A stretch of 64,000 nt of DNA from Alphaproteobacteria bacterium (GTDB lineage: Bacteria; Pseudomonadota; Alphaproteobacteria; Sphingomonadales; Sphingomonadaceae), in the NCBI GenBank assembly GCA_018970445.1, contig JAGWWF010000004.1, forward strand, positions 1 through 64,000, read 5' to 3'. The position numbers were made by a program, and so were the translations under genes. Of this stretch, positions 20,604 to 28,756 are shown piece after piece; position 1 is the first letter of the stretch, and each line of letters begins with the position of its first letter. The notes under the pieces were generated by a model, which saw only the letters and a list, made by a program, of their open reading frames with translations, had not been told where the DNA came from and did not search any database.

Positions 20604-21586
20604 CGATGATGATGATCAGCCTCACCCTCAACGGCGAACCCCACCGCATCGCCGCCGGCAGCCGCATCAGCGATCTGCTCGGCCGCCTCGATCTGCCGGC
20701 CGACAAGGTGGCGGTGGAACGCAACCGCGCCATCGTGCCGCGCTCCACATTCGCCGATGTGCTGCTGGCCGAAGGCGACGAACTGGAACTCGTGCATTTC
20801 GTTGGCGGCGGCCAGGATGATGATGGCTGGGAAGTCGCCGGCCGCCGCTTCACCAGCCGGCTGATCGTCGGCACCGGCAAATACCGGGATTATGCCCAGA
20901 ACGCCGCTGCGGCCGAAGCCAGCGGGGCACAGATCGTGACAGTGGCGGTGCGGCGGGTGAACGTGACCGATCGCAGCCAGCCGATGCTCACCGATTTTCT
21001 CGATCCCAAACGCTTCACCTATCTGCCCAACACCGCCGGCTGCTTCACCGCCGATGATGCCATCCGCACCCTGCGCCTGGCGCGCGAGGCGGGGGGGTGG
21101 AATCTGGTCAAACTCGAAGTGCTCGGCGAGGCCCGCACCCTCTATCCCGACATGGCCGAAACCCTGCGGGCGACCGAAATACTGGTGAAGGATGGCTTCG
21201 ACGTGATGGTCTATTGCGCCGATGATCCCATCGCCGCCAAGAAGCTGGAAGACCTGGGCGCCGCCGCCATCATGCCGCTGGGCAGCCTGATCGGCTCCGG
21301 CCTGGGCATCCAGAACCCGGTGACGCTGCGCCTGATCATCGAGAATGCCCGCGTGCCCGTGCTGGTCGATGCCGGGGTGGGCACCGCGTCGGACGCGGCG
21401 GTGGCCATGGAACTGGGCTGCGCCGGCGTGCTGATGAACACCGCCATCGCCGAAGCCAAGGACCCGATCCTGATGGCCCGCGCCATGAAACTGGCGGTGG
21501 AAAGTGGCCGCCTCGCCTATCGTGCGGGCCGCATGAACAAGCGCCGCTACGCCGACCCATCAAGCCCGTTGGCCGGGTTGATCTGA
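20600..21586 (+). CDS. thiSG: Fused sulfur carrier protein ThiS / thiazole synthase ThiG
   Basis: Makes the thiazole half of thiamine. Residues 1-70 are ThiS (beta-grasp, starting '[20 protein letters not shown]') and end 'LVHFVGGG'; residues from about 78 are ThiG, with '[20 protein letters not shown]', the Schiff-base lysine in '[18 protein letters not shown]' (near residue 170) and '[20 protein letters not shown]'. Fused forms are known (bifunctional sulfur carrier/thiazole synthase). In free ThiS the C-terminal Gly-Gly is adenylated and thiocarboxylated; here that end is buried inside a longer chain, so release or another chemistry is needed. Starts at GTG 20600 or ATG 20606. Confidence 0.93.
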   Translation: MTMMMISLTLNGEPHRIAAGSRISDLLGRLDLPADKVAVERNRAIVPRSTFADVLLAEGDELELVHFVGGGQDDDGWEVAGRRFTSRLIVGTGKYRDYAQNAAAAEASGAQIVTVAVRRVNVTDRSQPMLTDFLDPKRFTYLPNTAGCFTADDAIRTLRLAREAGGWNLVKLEVLGEARTLYPDMAETLRATEILVKDGFDVMVYCADDPIAAKKLEDLGAAAIMPLGSLIGSGLGIQNPVTLRLIIENARVPVLVDAGVGTASDAAVAMELGCAGVLMNTAIAEAKDPILMARAMKLAVESGRLAYRAGRMNKRRYADPSSPLAGLI

Positions 21587-21676
21587 ATACTCCTCCCCCT
21601 CTGGGGGAGGTGCCCGAAGGGCGGAGGGGGCTGTCGCGTTGGGGCACCCCGTCCGCCTCCCCCAGACGGGGAGTAT
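21587..21676. repeat. GGAGG-type palindromic repeat, probable bidirectional terminator
   Basis: The sequence starting ATACTCCTCCCCCTCTGGGG immediately after thiSG is mirrored by CCTCCCCCAGACGGGGAGTAT ending at 21676, with small mismatches; an inner part is rich in GGGGC/GCCCC. It occupies the gap between convergent thiSG and rppH. The CCTCCCC core recurs at 28391-28411 and in the 12310 hairpin. Confidence 0.7.
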
Positions 21677-21696
21677 CATCAGGATCAGGCGCGCGT

Positions 21697-22197
21697 TTAC
21701 AGAAGCGGCCCCAGCACCCCGATCACATCGGCATACAACTCCCGCTTGAACGGGGCGGCCATGTCCACCAGCGTGTCAACCGGGCTCCAGCGCCAGGCGC
21801 GGAATTCCGGATGTTCGGTGGCGATGTTCACATCCGCATCGGTGCCGTGGAACCTCAGGGCAAACCATTTCTGGCGCTGGCCGGCATAACGGCCCTTCCA
21901 GATGCGGCCGATCAGTTCGTCGGGCAGATCATAATAATGCCAGTCCGGCGTTTCGCCGAGCAAGGACGTCAGCGCCGGATCGACGCCGGTTTCCTCCCAC
22001 AATTCGCGCAGGGCCGTCTGATACGGGTCTTCGCCGGGGTCGATCCCGCCTTGCGGCATCTGCCAGGCTTCGACCATCTGATCCAGGCGCTGGCCGGTGA
22101 AGACGAGGCCAGCGGGATTCACCAGCATCACGCCCACACAGGGGCGATAGGGCAGGCCAGAGGGGTGTTCGCGCGGGATGGCAGACGGGGGCGTCAT
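21697..22197 (-). CDS. rppH: RNA pyrophosphohydrolase (Nudix)
   Basis: Removes pyrophosphate from 5'-triphosphate RNA to trigger RNase E decay; some relatives act on dinucleoside polyphosphates. The 166 residues include '[20 protein letters not shown]', '[15 protein letters not shown]' and the complete Nudix box [22 protein letters not shown] split as '[17 protein letters not shown]' plus 'WEETG', followed by 'WYDLP'-like 'HYYDLPDEL'. Starts by ATGA overlap with the stop of the alpha/beta hydrolase. Confidence 0.92.
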   Translation of the reverse strand: MTPPSAIPREHPSGLPYRPCVGVMLVNPAGLVFTGQRLDQMVEAWQMPQGGIDPGEDPYQTALRELWEETGVDPALTSLLGETPDWHYYDLPDELIGRIWKGRYAGQRQKWFALRFHGTDADVNIATEHPEFRAWRWSPVDTLVDMAAPFKRELYADVIGVLGPLL

Positions 22198-23120
22198 GCC
22201 AGCAGCCGTTTCAGATCGGCGATGCAGCCCAGCAGATCATCCTGCGCGCTCGGGATGCCCTGCCGCATCGTGAAGCAGCCGTGGATCTGTCCGGCGGCTT
22301 CGCGGAACACCACGCGCACGCCGCTTTCGATCAGCCGCGCCGCATAGGCACGGCCCTGATCGCGCAGCGGATCCAGCCCGCAGGTGAGCAGCATCGCCGG
22401 CGGCAGGCCGTCCAGCGATTCGGCGTGCAGCGGGCTGGCCCAGGGGTGGAGCAACGTGTCGGTCGCCCCGCCCATATAGGCGGCGATGAACCAGTCCATC
22501 GTGGCCCTGGTCAGCACATAGCCTTCGGCCAGCTCCACCATCGAGCCTTCGGCCGCCGTCATGTCGGTCACCGGATAGATCAGCCATTGCGCCACGATTG
22601 CCACCGGCAACTGGCCATGCAGTTCGCGGGTGACAAGCGCCGCCATGTGCCCACCGGCGCTGTCGCCGGCCGGGATGATGCCGGTGACGGGGGCACCCAG
22701 TTCGGCGGGCGAGCCGGCCAGCCAGCGCGTGGCGGCGATGCAATCCTCGGCCGCCGCCGGGAAGCGATGTTCCGGGGCCAGGCGATAATCCACCGCCAGC
22801 ACGCGGCGGCCAAGGTTCCGGGCAATTTCGGCGCACAGCGGATCATGGGTTTCCAGATCGCCGATCACCCAGCCGCCGCCGTGATAAAAGGCCACCACCG
22901 TGCCATCCTCCAGCGCTGCCGGTGTATAAAGCCGGGCCTTGATGCCGCCGGGCAGCGTCAACTCCGTGCTGCCGATCTCGCCGCGCGGCATCTCCAGCAT
23001 CTGCCCCATGCCCTGATACATGGCGCGCCCATCGGCTGGGCTGAGATCGGCGATTTGCGGGCCGGGGTTGGCCGCCATCATGGCAAGCAGATTGGCAACA
23101 TCGGGGCGAACATATGGCAT
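22194..23120 (-). CDS. Alpha/beta hydrolase, HSL (GDXG) family esterase
   Basis: Predicted carboxylesterase of the hormone-sensitive-lipase family. In 308 residues: oxyanion motif '[17 protein letters not shown]', nucleophile elbow '[16 protein letters not shown]', the catalytic Asp in '[15 protein letters not shown]' and His in '[10 protein letters not shown]'. No signal peptide, so intracellular. Overlaps rppH by four bases, so the two may be co-transcribed though unrelated in function. Physiological substrate unknown. Confidence 0.88.
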   Translation of the reverse strand: MPYVRPDVANLLAMMAANPGPQIADLSPADGRAMYQGMGQMLEMPRGEIGSTELTLPGGIKARLYTPAALEDGTVVAFYHGGGWVIGDLETHDPLCAEIARNLGRRVLAVDYRLAPEHRFPAAAEDCIAATRWLAGSPAELGAPVTGIIPAGDSAGGHMAALVTRELHGQLPVAIVAQWLIYPVTDMTAAEGSMVELAEGYVLTRATMDWFIAAYMGGATDTLLHPWASPLHAESLDGLPPAMLLTCGLDPLRDQGRAYAARLIESGVRVVFREAAGQIHGCFTMRQGIPSAQDDLLGCIADLKRLLA

Positions 23121-23190
23121 GGTGAAACTCCACAGGATTTGGCCTGTTCTACTGCGGCGGCAGGGCGGGGCAACCGCGCAATTTGGCGGG

Positions 23191-23790
23191 TCAGCCCTTC
23201 ACCCAGGCCGCCACCTCCGCCGCCAGCCGGTTGGCGGCGCGGCCCAGCGCGGCCGCCACCGCTTCGGGCTGCTGGCTGGCCACCGGTTCTTCGGCCACAA
23301 AGCGGCGCAGCGCCACGGTGCCGCCGCCGCGCGGGCCGGCCAGTTGCGCATCATAACGCACCCGCACCACTGCTGCCCCGCGCACATCCAGCCCGAATTC
23401 GCGCAAGTGGCCGGTGAGCGCCCGCGCCGGCGACACGGTGCCGGCGCGCATATCGAGCACCGCCACCCCGGCCCCGGCCAGCGTATCGGCCAGCAGCCGC
23501 TGGAACTGGCGGCCGGGCTGTTCGGCCCAGCTGGCGCCGGCCAGATATTGCACCCCGGCCGGCCCCACCTGCACGGCCAGGCGCAGGGTTTGCAGTTCGG
23601 CCGGCACATCGGGCACCGCCACGGCCAGGGTTTCGCCCAGCGGGGTGGGGCCGCGCCATTCCGGCGGCGGCGCGGCGGCGCGCAGCACCAGCAGCGTGGC
23701 CGGGGCCGGGCTGTTGCCGCCCAGCTGCACCAGCGGGCCACAACCGGCCAGGGCCAGGCTCAGGCCCAGCGCTGCACATGCTCGCATCAT
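23191..23790 (-). CDS. ABC-type transport auxiliary lipoprotein (PqiC-like)
   Basis: Predicted outer-membrane-directed lipoprotein of an Mla/MCE-type lipid transporter. The 199 residues begin with a lipobox 'LGLSLALAGCGPLVQLGG' (Cys near residue 17). The rest has the alternating strands of the ABC-type auxiliary (DUF330) family, including 'WAEQPGRQFQRLLADTL'. It is the last of four overlapping genes mlaE-mlaF-mlaD-this, each joined by four-base or shorter overlaps. It probably links the MCE ring to the outer membrane. Confidence 0.85.
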   Translation of the reverse strand: MMRACAALGLSLALAGCGPLVQLGGNSPAPATLLVLRAAAPPPEWRGPTPLGETLAVAVPDVPAELQTLRLAVQVGPAGVQYLAGASWAEQPGRQFQRLLADTLAGAGVAVLDMRAGTVSPARALTGHLREFGLDVRGAAVVRVRYDAQLAGPRGGGTVALRRFVAEEPVASQQPEAVAAALGRAANRLAAEVAAWVKG

Positions 23791-24746
23791 CGGCGCGGCT
23801 CCTTTGGCGGCTGATATTCGGGCAGGCGGCGGCCACCGATCAGGGCGCCGGCCGGGTCTTCATCCAGCTTGGCGGCAATCGCCCCCAGCCGGCTGGTGGT
23901 TTCGCGCAGTTCGCGGATCAGCTGGGTGGTTTCCGGCACCGTCTGGCTGGCCAGCATCTCCACGCCGGGCTGGGCGGCACCGGCCAGCGCCTCCACCCGG
24001 GCCAGTGTGGCATCGGTGCGGGCCAGCGTGCGGCGCAGATCGCCCGCCAGCGGCCGCATCTCGCCGTCCACCAGGCTCTGGCCCGATGCGGTGAGCGCCT
24101 CGATGCGTTGCAGGGTGGCGGTGGCCTGCACCATGGTGCTGCGCGCTTCGGACAGTGCAGCGGCCAGATCGGGCGCCCCCTTGGCCAGCGCGGCGGTGGC
24201 GACATCGGTGTTCTTCAATATGCCGGCCAGCGCGGCGCGATTTTCATCCTTCAGCACATCGTTCAACCGCTCCGTCAGCCGCGACACGTTCGACAGCACC
24301 ATCGGCGCGGTGGCCAGCAGATCGTTCAGGCCGCCGCCGCGCGGCGGAATCAGCGGCACGCCCCACGGGCCGGGCGCGGTCAACGGCGCGGTGCCGTGCA
24401 TCGCCCCCTGCAACTGGATCTGCGACACGCCGGTAAAGCCCACGCCCTCGATGCCGGCGGTGGTGTCCTTCAACACCGGCACATCATCATTGATGGCAAT
24501 GCGCACCCGCACATTTTCGGGACGATCCGGCAACAGCCTGATGGCGTTGATCTTGCCCACCGTCACGCCGTTGAACTGCACCGGCGATCCCACCGCCAGG
24601 CCGGTCACGGATGTGGCGAACAATATGTCATATTCCTTGCGCTCCCCGCCCGAATAGCGGGCCAGCCACAGGATCATCACGATGATGCCGGCCATCATGG
24701 CCAGGGCCACGCTGCCAACGATCATCTGGTTGCTGCGGTTTTCCAT
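23787..24746 (-). CDS. MCE-domain substrate-binding protein, MlaD family
   Basis: Forms a membrane-anchored ring that channels phospholipid or other lipids across the periplasm. The 319 residues have one TM helix (about residues 9-28), the MCE domain with 'VTGLAVGSPVQFNGVTVGKI' and 'GIEGVGFTGVSQIQLQGA', then a long helical region (about 150-300) with heptad-like 'ALSEARSTMVQATATLQRIE'. The long helical tail makes it PqiB/Mce-like rather than minimal E. coli MlaD. Start at 24746 overlaps the MlaF stop. Confidence 0.9.
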   Translation of the reverse strand: MENRSNQMIVGSVALAMMAGIIVMILWLARYSGGERKEYDILFATSVTGLAVGSPVQFNGVTVGKINAIRLLPDRPENVRVRIAINDDVPVLKDTTAGIEGVGFTGVSQIQLQGAMHGTAPLTAPGPWGVPLIPPRGGGLNDLLATAPMVLSNVSRLTERLNDVLKDENRAALAGILKNTDVATAALAKGAPDLAAALSEARSTMVQATATLQRIEALTASGQSLVDGEMRPLAGDLRRTLARTDATLARVEALAGAAQPGVEMLASQTVPETTQLIRELRETTSRLGAIAAKLDEDPAGALIGGRRLPEYQPPKEPRR

Positions 24747-25537
24747 CAGCCCCGTGTCTCCAACGCCGCCCGGCCGCGCGGGCCGCCGAAATAGTGCTGC
24801 ACCCACGGATGCGCGAAACCGCGCAATTCGTCCACCGTGCCGCAGGCCAGCACCCGGCCATCGCCCAGCACCGCCACCCGGTCACAGATGGCGATCAGCG
24901 TATCCAGATCATGGGTGATCAGGAACAGGGTGAGGCCCAGCGTCTCGGCCAGCAGGCGGATCAGCGCATCAAAGGCCGCCGCCGAAATCGGGTCCAGCCC
25001 GGCGGTGGGTTCATCCAGAAACAGCAACGGCGGATCCAGCGCCAACGCGCGGGCCAGCCCGGCGCGCTTGCGCATCCCGCCCGACAGTTCGGATGGATAT
25101 TTGGCCCCGGCCTCTGGCGGCAGGCCCACCTGGCGCAGCCGGGTGGCAGCCAAGGCTGCCATCACATCTTCGGGCAGCGCCAGAAATTCGCGCATCGGCA
25201 CCTGGATATTCTCGGCTACCGTCAGCCCGGAAAACAGCGCGCCATCCTGGAACATCACGCCCCATTGCCGGCGCAAGTGCCGCTGGGCCGCGCCATCGCC
25301 GTTCAGCCCATCCTGGCCCATGATCTGCACCGTGCCGGCGCGCACCGGCTGCAGGCCGATGATGGCGCGCATCAGCACCGATTTGCCGCTGCCCGAACCG
25401 CCCACCAGCCCCAGCACCTCGCCGCGCCGCACATCCAGATCAAGGCCGCGGTGCAGCGTTTCGCTGCCAAAGCCCGTCACCAGCCCGCGCACCCGCAGCG
25501 CCACATCGGCATCATCCGGCAGGGTGGGGGCCAGCAT
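24746..25537 (-). CDS. ABC transporter ATP-binding protein, MlaF family
   Basis: Powers the lipid transporter. The 263-residue protein has Walker A 'LGLVGGSGSGKSVLMRAI', Q-loop 'WGVMFQDGALFSGLTVAENI', signature 'YPSELSGGMRKRAGLARALA', Walker B 'LLFLDEPTAGLDPISAAAF' and H-loop 'LFLITHDLDTLIAICDRVAV'. The GMRKR after the signature is typical of MlaF. All catalytic residues are intact. Overlaps both neighbours. Confidence 0.93.
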   Translation of the reverse strand: MLAPTLPDDADVALRVRGLVTGFGSETLHRGLDLDVRRGEVLGLVGGSGSGKSVLMRAIIGLQPVRAGTVQIMGQDGLNGDGAAQRHLRRQWGVMFQDGALFSGLTVAENIQVPMREFLALPEDVMAALAATRLRQVGLPPEAGAKYPSELSGGMRKRAGLARALALDPPLLFLDEPTAGLDPISAAAFDALIRLLAETLGLTLFLITHDLDTLIAICDRVAVLGDGRVLACGTVDELRGFAHPWVQHYFGGPRGRAALETRG

Positions 25538-26664
25538 CAGTTGTAACCCAGCGCGCTGAAGAACACCGCGAAGAACGCATCGAACACGATCACCACGAAG
25601 ATCGCCTCCACCACCGCCTGGGTGGTGCGCCGGCCCACCGATTCGGCATTGCCCGTCACCTGGAAACCATGGAAACAGCCCATGATGGCGATGATGAAGC
25701 CGAACACCGGCGCCTTCACCATGCCCACCACGAAATCCGACATCATGATCACTTCCTGCAGGCGCGCCAGATAGGCCGCCGGCGGCATCGCCAGTTCCGC
25801 CCAAACGAACAGCCCGCCACCCACCAGCGCCCACAGCCCGCCATAAAAAGCCAGGCCCAGCAGCATCAGCGAACAGGCAATCACCCGCGGCACCACCAGC
25901 ACCTCGATCGGATCAAGGCCGATGGTCTTCAGCGCATCCACCTCCTGATTCAGCTTCATCGCGCCGATCTGCGCGGCAAACGCCGATCCCGATCGACCCG
26001 CCACCATGATCGCGGTGAGCAATATGCCCAGTTCGCGCGTGGTCGCCCGCCCGATCAGGTTGACCGTGAACACTTCGGCACCGAATTGCCGCAACTGCAC
26101 CGCGCCCTGCTGCGCCACCACCAGCCCCACCAGAAACAGCAGCAGCGCGATGATGCCCAGCGCGTTCACGCCAATGGCTTCGGCCTGATGCACCACGCCG
26201 TGCCAGCGCAGCCGCCGCCGGCCAACCAGGCTGGCCCCCAGCACCAGCAGCGTCTGCCCCAGAAAGGCCAGGAACGCGCCGATATTGTCGATCTGGGCCA
26301 GCACGGCAGCGCCGATGCGGGCCACGCGGGCGGCCAGCGGGTTGCCGGTATCGGGCCGGGTGGGCGCGGGCGGCGGCGGCGTGCACAGCGCCTGCACCAG
26401 CCGATCGATGGCCGGTGCCGCCCCGGTGATGCAGGCCGCGTGCCCGGCCGCCTGCCAGCGCGTCACCGCGCTGTTCACCGCCCAGGCGCCGGCGGTATCA
26501 ATCGCCGTCACCCCGGCCAGATCGATCACCAGCCCCGGCGCGGCCGGCGGCACCGCGGCCAGTGCAGCGGCCAGTTCGGCAACATCATCGATGGTCAGCC
26601 GGCCGGCCAGCCGCGCGCGCGCGCTGCCGTCTTCTGCCTGATCCCAGCCGATGCTGCTGCCCAT
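25537..26664 (-). CDS. MlaE-family ABC permease with N-terminal STAS domain
   Basis: Membrane subunit of the lipid transporter. The 375 residues combine a STAS domain (about 10-95, 'LVIDLAGVTAIDTAGAWAV'), which in E. coli is the separate protein MlaB, with an MlaE permease (from about 150) carrying five hydrophobic segments, 'QQGAVQLRQFGAEVFTVNLI' and 'ELGILLTAIMVAGRSGSAFA', the most conserved family block. ATG 26664 is used; a TTG three codons earlier is possible. First gene of the four-gene unit. No MlaC-like periplasmic carrier or mlaA is in the window. Confidence 0.92.
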   Translation of the reverse strand: MGSSIGWDQAEDGSARARLAGRLTIDDVAELAAALAAVPPAAPGLVIDLAGVTAIDTAGAWAVNSAVTRWQAAGHAACITGAAPAIDRLVQALCTPPPPAPTRPDTGNPLAARVARIGAAVLAQIDNIGAFLAFLGQTLLVLGASLVGRRRLRWHGVVHQAEAIGVNALGIIALLLFLVGLVVAQQGAVQLRQFGAEVFTVNLIGRATTRELGILLTAIMVAGRSGSAFAAQIGAMKLNQEVDALKTIGLDPIEVLVVPRVIACSLMLLGLAFYGGLWALVGGGLFVWAELAMPPAAYLARLQEVIMMSDFVVGMVKAPVFGFIIAIMGCFHGFQVTGNAESVGRRTTQAVVEAIFVVIVFDAFFAVFFSALGYN

Positions 26665-26708
26665 GGCGGCCAAACTGGGCTATGGCCGCGCAAAAGCCAA
26701 GGGGAACA

Positions 26709-27425
26709 ATGGCCGCCACCTGCACCCATATCGCGATCCATGATCTGGATCGCACGCTCACCGATACCGGCAGCTGGGTGCATTTCCTGGCCCACTGGCT
26801 GCGCCATGCCGCGCCGTGGCGGATCATCTTCCTGCCGCTGGTGGCGCTGGGCGGGCTGGCCCATGGCGCCGGCCTGATGTCGCGCGGGCAGATCAAGGCC
26901 TGGTCGCACCGCTGGCTGATCGGCCGGCGGGTGGCGGCCGACCGGATGGCCGCCCATGCCGAAGCCTTTGCGACCCGCTTTGTCGCTGCCCACGCGCTGG
27001 CCCCGGCGCGCGCCGCGCTGGCCGCCGATGCCGCCGCCGGCCGCCGCCTGCTGATCGCATCGGCCAGCCATGGCTTTTATGTGCGGGCGATCGCGGCGCG
27101 GCTGGGCGTGGCCGATGTGGTGGCAACCGAGGCCGTGCGTGACGGCACCTGGCTGCTCAGCCGGCTGGAGGGCGACAATTGCTATGGCCCGGCCAAGCGG
27201 CAGGCGGTGGAACGCTGGCTGGCGGCCAACGGCCTGGCCGATGCCGTGCTGCATTTCACCAGCGACCATCACAGCGATCTGCCCTGTTTCGAACTGGCGC
27301 TGGCCAGCGGCGGCAGCGTGCGCTGCGCCAATCCGTCGGCCGAACTGGCCGCCATCGCGGCGGCACGCGGCTGGCCGGTGGTGCAGTGGGGCCGCATCCG
27401 CACCAGCCTGCTGGAACGGGCCTGA
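26709..27425 (+). CDS. HAD-IB family hydrolase (phosphoserine-phosphatase-like)
   Basis: Predicted phosphomonoesterase. The 238 residues show HAD motif I 'IAIHDLDRTLTDTGSWVHFL', with nucleophile DLD, motif II 'LLIASASHGFYVRAIA', motif III lysine near 'YGPAKRQAVERWL' and motif IV 'LHFTSDHHSDLPCFELA'. This is the HAD-IB layout of SerB- or CicA-like enzymes, with a hydrophobic cap segment near residues 30-50. Note the motif IV 'SDHHSD' in place of the usual GDSxxD. Divergent from mlaE (44-base gap). Confidence 0.82.
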   Translation: MAATCTHIAIHDLDRTLTDTGSWVHFLAHWLRHAAPWRIIFLPLVALGGLAHGAGLMSRGQIKAWSHRWLIGRRVAADRMAAHAEAFATRFVAAHALAPARAALAADAAAGRRLLIASASHGFYVRAIAARLGVADVVATEAVRDGTWLLSRLEGDNCYGPAKRQAVERWLAANGLADAVLHFTSDHHSDLPCFELALASGGSVRCANPSAELAAIAAARGWPVVQWGRIRTSLLERA

Positions 27426-27472
27426 CGATTGCGCCAATTGCCGGAGGCGGCCGATGCGCGCCATGCCGGGCC

Positions 27473-28381
27473 ATGATCCCGATCCTGTATCATTATCCCG
27501 CCTCCCCCTTTGCCGAACTGGTGCGCACAGGCTTCGGGCTGAAGCGCCTGGCCTGGGGCAGCCTGGCCGTGCCCAACATCCTGCCCAAACCGGATCAGAC
27601 CCGGCTGACCGGCGGCTATGGCCGCACCCCGGTGGTGCAGCTGGGGGCCGACATCCATTGCGACACCGGGGCGATCCTGCCGGCGCTCGACGCGCTGCCG
27701 GGGCCCAGCCTCTATCCCGCCCCGCTGGGGCCGCTGCACCGGCTGGTGGCCAGCTGGGCCAATGGCCCGCAGTTTCTTGCGCATGTCGGCGCGGCGATGG
27801 GCGGCCTGACGCCGGCGATGATGGGCGACGCCTTCATCCAGGATCGGCAGGCGCGCTTTGGCATGGATCTGGCCGCCCTGGGCAAGGCCGCGCCGCATCT
27901 TTCGGCCCAGGCGCTGGTGGCGGCGCACTGGCTGTCACTCACGCTGGCCGATGGCCGTGCCTTCATCGGCGGCGATGCGGCCGGGGCCGGCGATCTGGCG
28001 CTGTACAGCAACATCTGGTTCGTCAATGCGGTGCCCACCGCGGCGGCCAATGCGGCAGCGATACTGGCGCTGCCGCACGTGGCCGATTGGTTTGGGCGCA
28101 TGGCCGGGTTCGGCCATGGCAACCGGCAGGAGGTGACGGGCGAGGATGCGCTGGCCGCCGCCCGCGCCGCGCCGCCTGCCGCCATCCACGGCGGGGTGGA
28201 CGCGCCCTTTCAAGCGGGCATGATGGTGGCCGTCACGCAGGAGGGCAGCCGGGACACGCCCAGCACGGGCCGGCTGCTACGCTGCGATTCAACCGGCATC
28301 AGCATCGCGCGGGAGGCGGCACCGGGCCTCACCGTCCATGTCCACTTTCCGCGCCTGGGGCAGGTGGTCGTGCCGGTTTGA
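27473..28381 (+). CDS. Glutathione S-transferase-like protein
   Basis: A 302-residue protein with a GST N-terminal thioredoxin-like domain: 'MIPILYHYPASPFAELVRTG' then 'GGYGRTPVVQLGADIHCDTG', where RTPVVQLG holds the cis-Pro that contacts glutathione. A helical C-terminal GST domain follows ('SAQALVAAHWLSLTLADG', 'FIGGDAAGAGDLALYSNIW'), and the last 80 residues form an extra beta-like domain. The putative catalytic Ser/Tyr is not obvious. Start at 27473 is the first ATG before the domain; a GGAGG at about 27442 is too far for a normal ribosome site. Confidence 0.75.
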   Translation: MIPILYHYPASPFAELVRTGFGLKRLAWGSLAVPNILPKPDQTRLTGGYGRTPVVQLGADIHCDTGAILPALDALPGPSLYPAPLGPLHRLVASWANGPQFLAHVGAAMGGLTPAMMGDAFIQDRQARFGMDLAALGKAAPHLSAQALVAAHWLSLTLADGRAFIGGDAAGAGDLALYSNIWFVNAVPTAAANAAAILALPHVADWFGRMAGFGHGNRQEVTGEDALAAARAAPPAAIHGGVDAPFQAGMMVAVTQEGSRDTPSTGRLLRCDSTGISIAREAAPGLTVHVHFPRLGQVVVPV

Positions 28382-28390
28382 TGCGCCAGT

Positions 28391-28411
28391 TCCTCCCCCA
28401 ATGGGGGAGGA
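28391..28411. terminator. Palindromic terminator between convergent genes
   Basis: Ten-base arms TCCTCCCCCA (28391-28400) and TGGGGGAGGA (28402-28411) are perfectly complementary around one base. It fills the 37-base gap between the GST-like gene and trxA. It shares the CCTCCCC core of the element at 21587. Confidence 0.55.
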
Positions 28412-28418
28412 TCGCAAC

Positions 28419-28736
28419 TCAACCCAGCGCGCCCTCCAGCCACGCCTTCAGCTCGCCCTTGGGCCGGGCGCCCACGTGCGTCGCCACCGGCTTGCCGCCC
28501 TTGAACAGGATCATGGTGGGGATGGACATCACGCCATAGCGGCCGGGCGCATCGGGATTGTCATCGATGTTCACCTTCACGATGTCCACCGTGTCCAGCT
28601 CGGCATCCAGCTCGTCCAGCGCCGGGGCGATCATCCGGCACGGGCCGCACCATTCCGCCCAGAAATCCACCAGCACCGGCTTGTCGGCGTTGATCACATC
28701 GGCTTCGAAACTGGCATCGGTCACCTGCTTGGTCAT
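28419..28736 (-). CDS. trxA: Thioredoxin
   Basis: General cytosolic disulfide reductase. The 105-residue protein has '[20 protein letters not shown]' with the CGPC active site, the buried Asp, and '[18 protein letters not shown]' with the cis-Pro. GGAG eight bases upstream supports the start at 28736. It follows addA by 20 bases, and addB-addA-trxA is a recurring order in alphaproteobacteria. Confidence 0.97.
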   Translation of the reverse strand: MTKQVTDASFEADVINADKPVLVDFWAEWCGPCRMIAPALDELDAELDTVDIVKVNIDDNPDAPGRYGVMSIPTMILFKGGKPVATHVGARPKGELKAWLEGALG

Positions 28737-28756
28737 TCTCGTCACTCCAATCGCTG

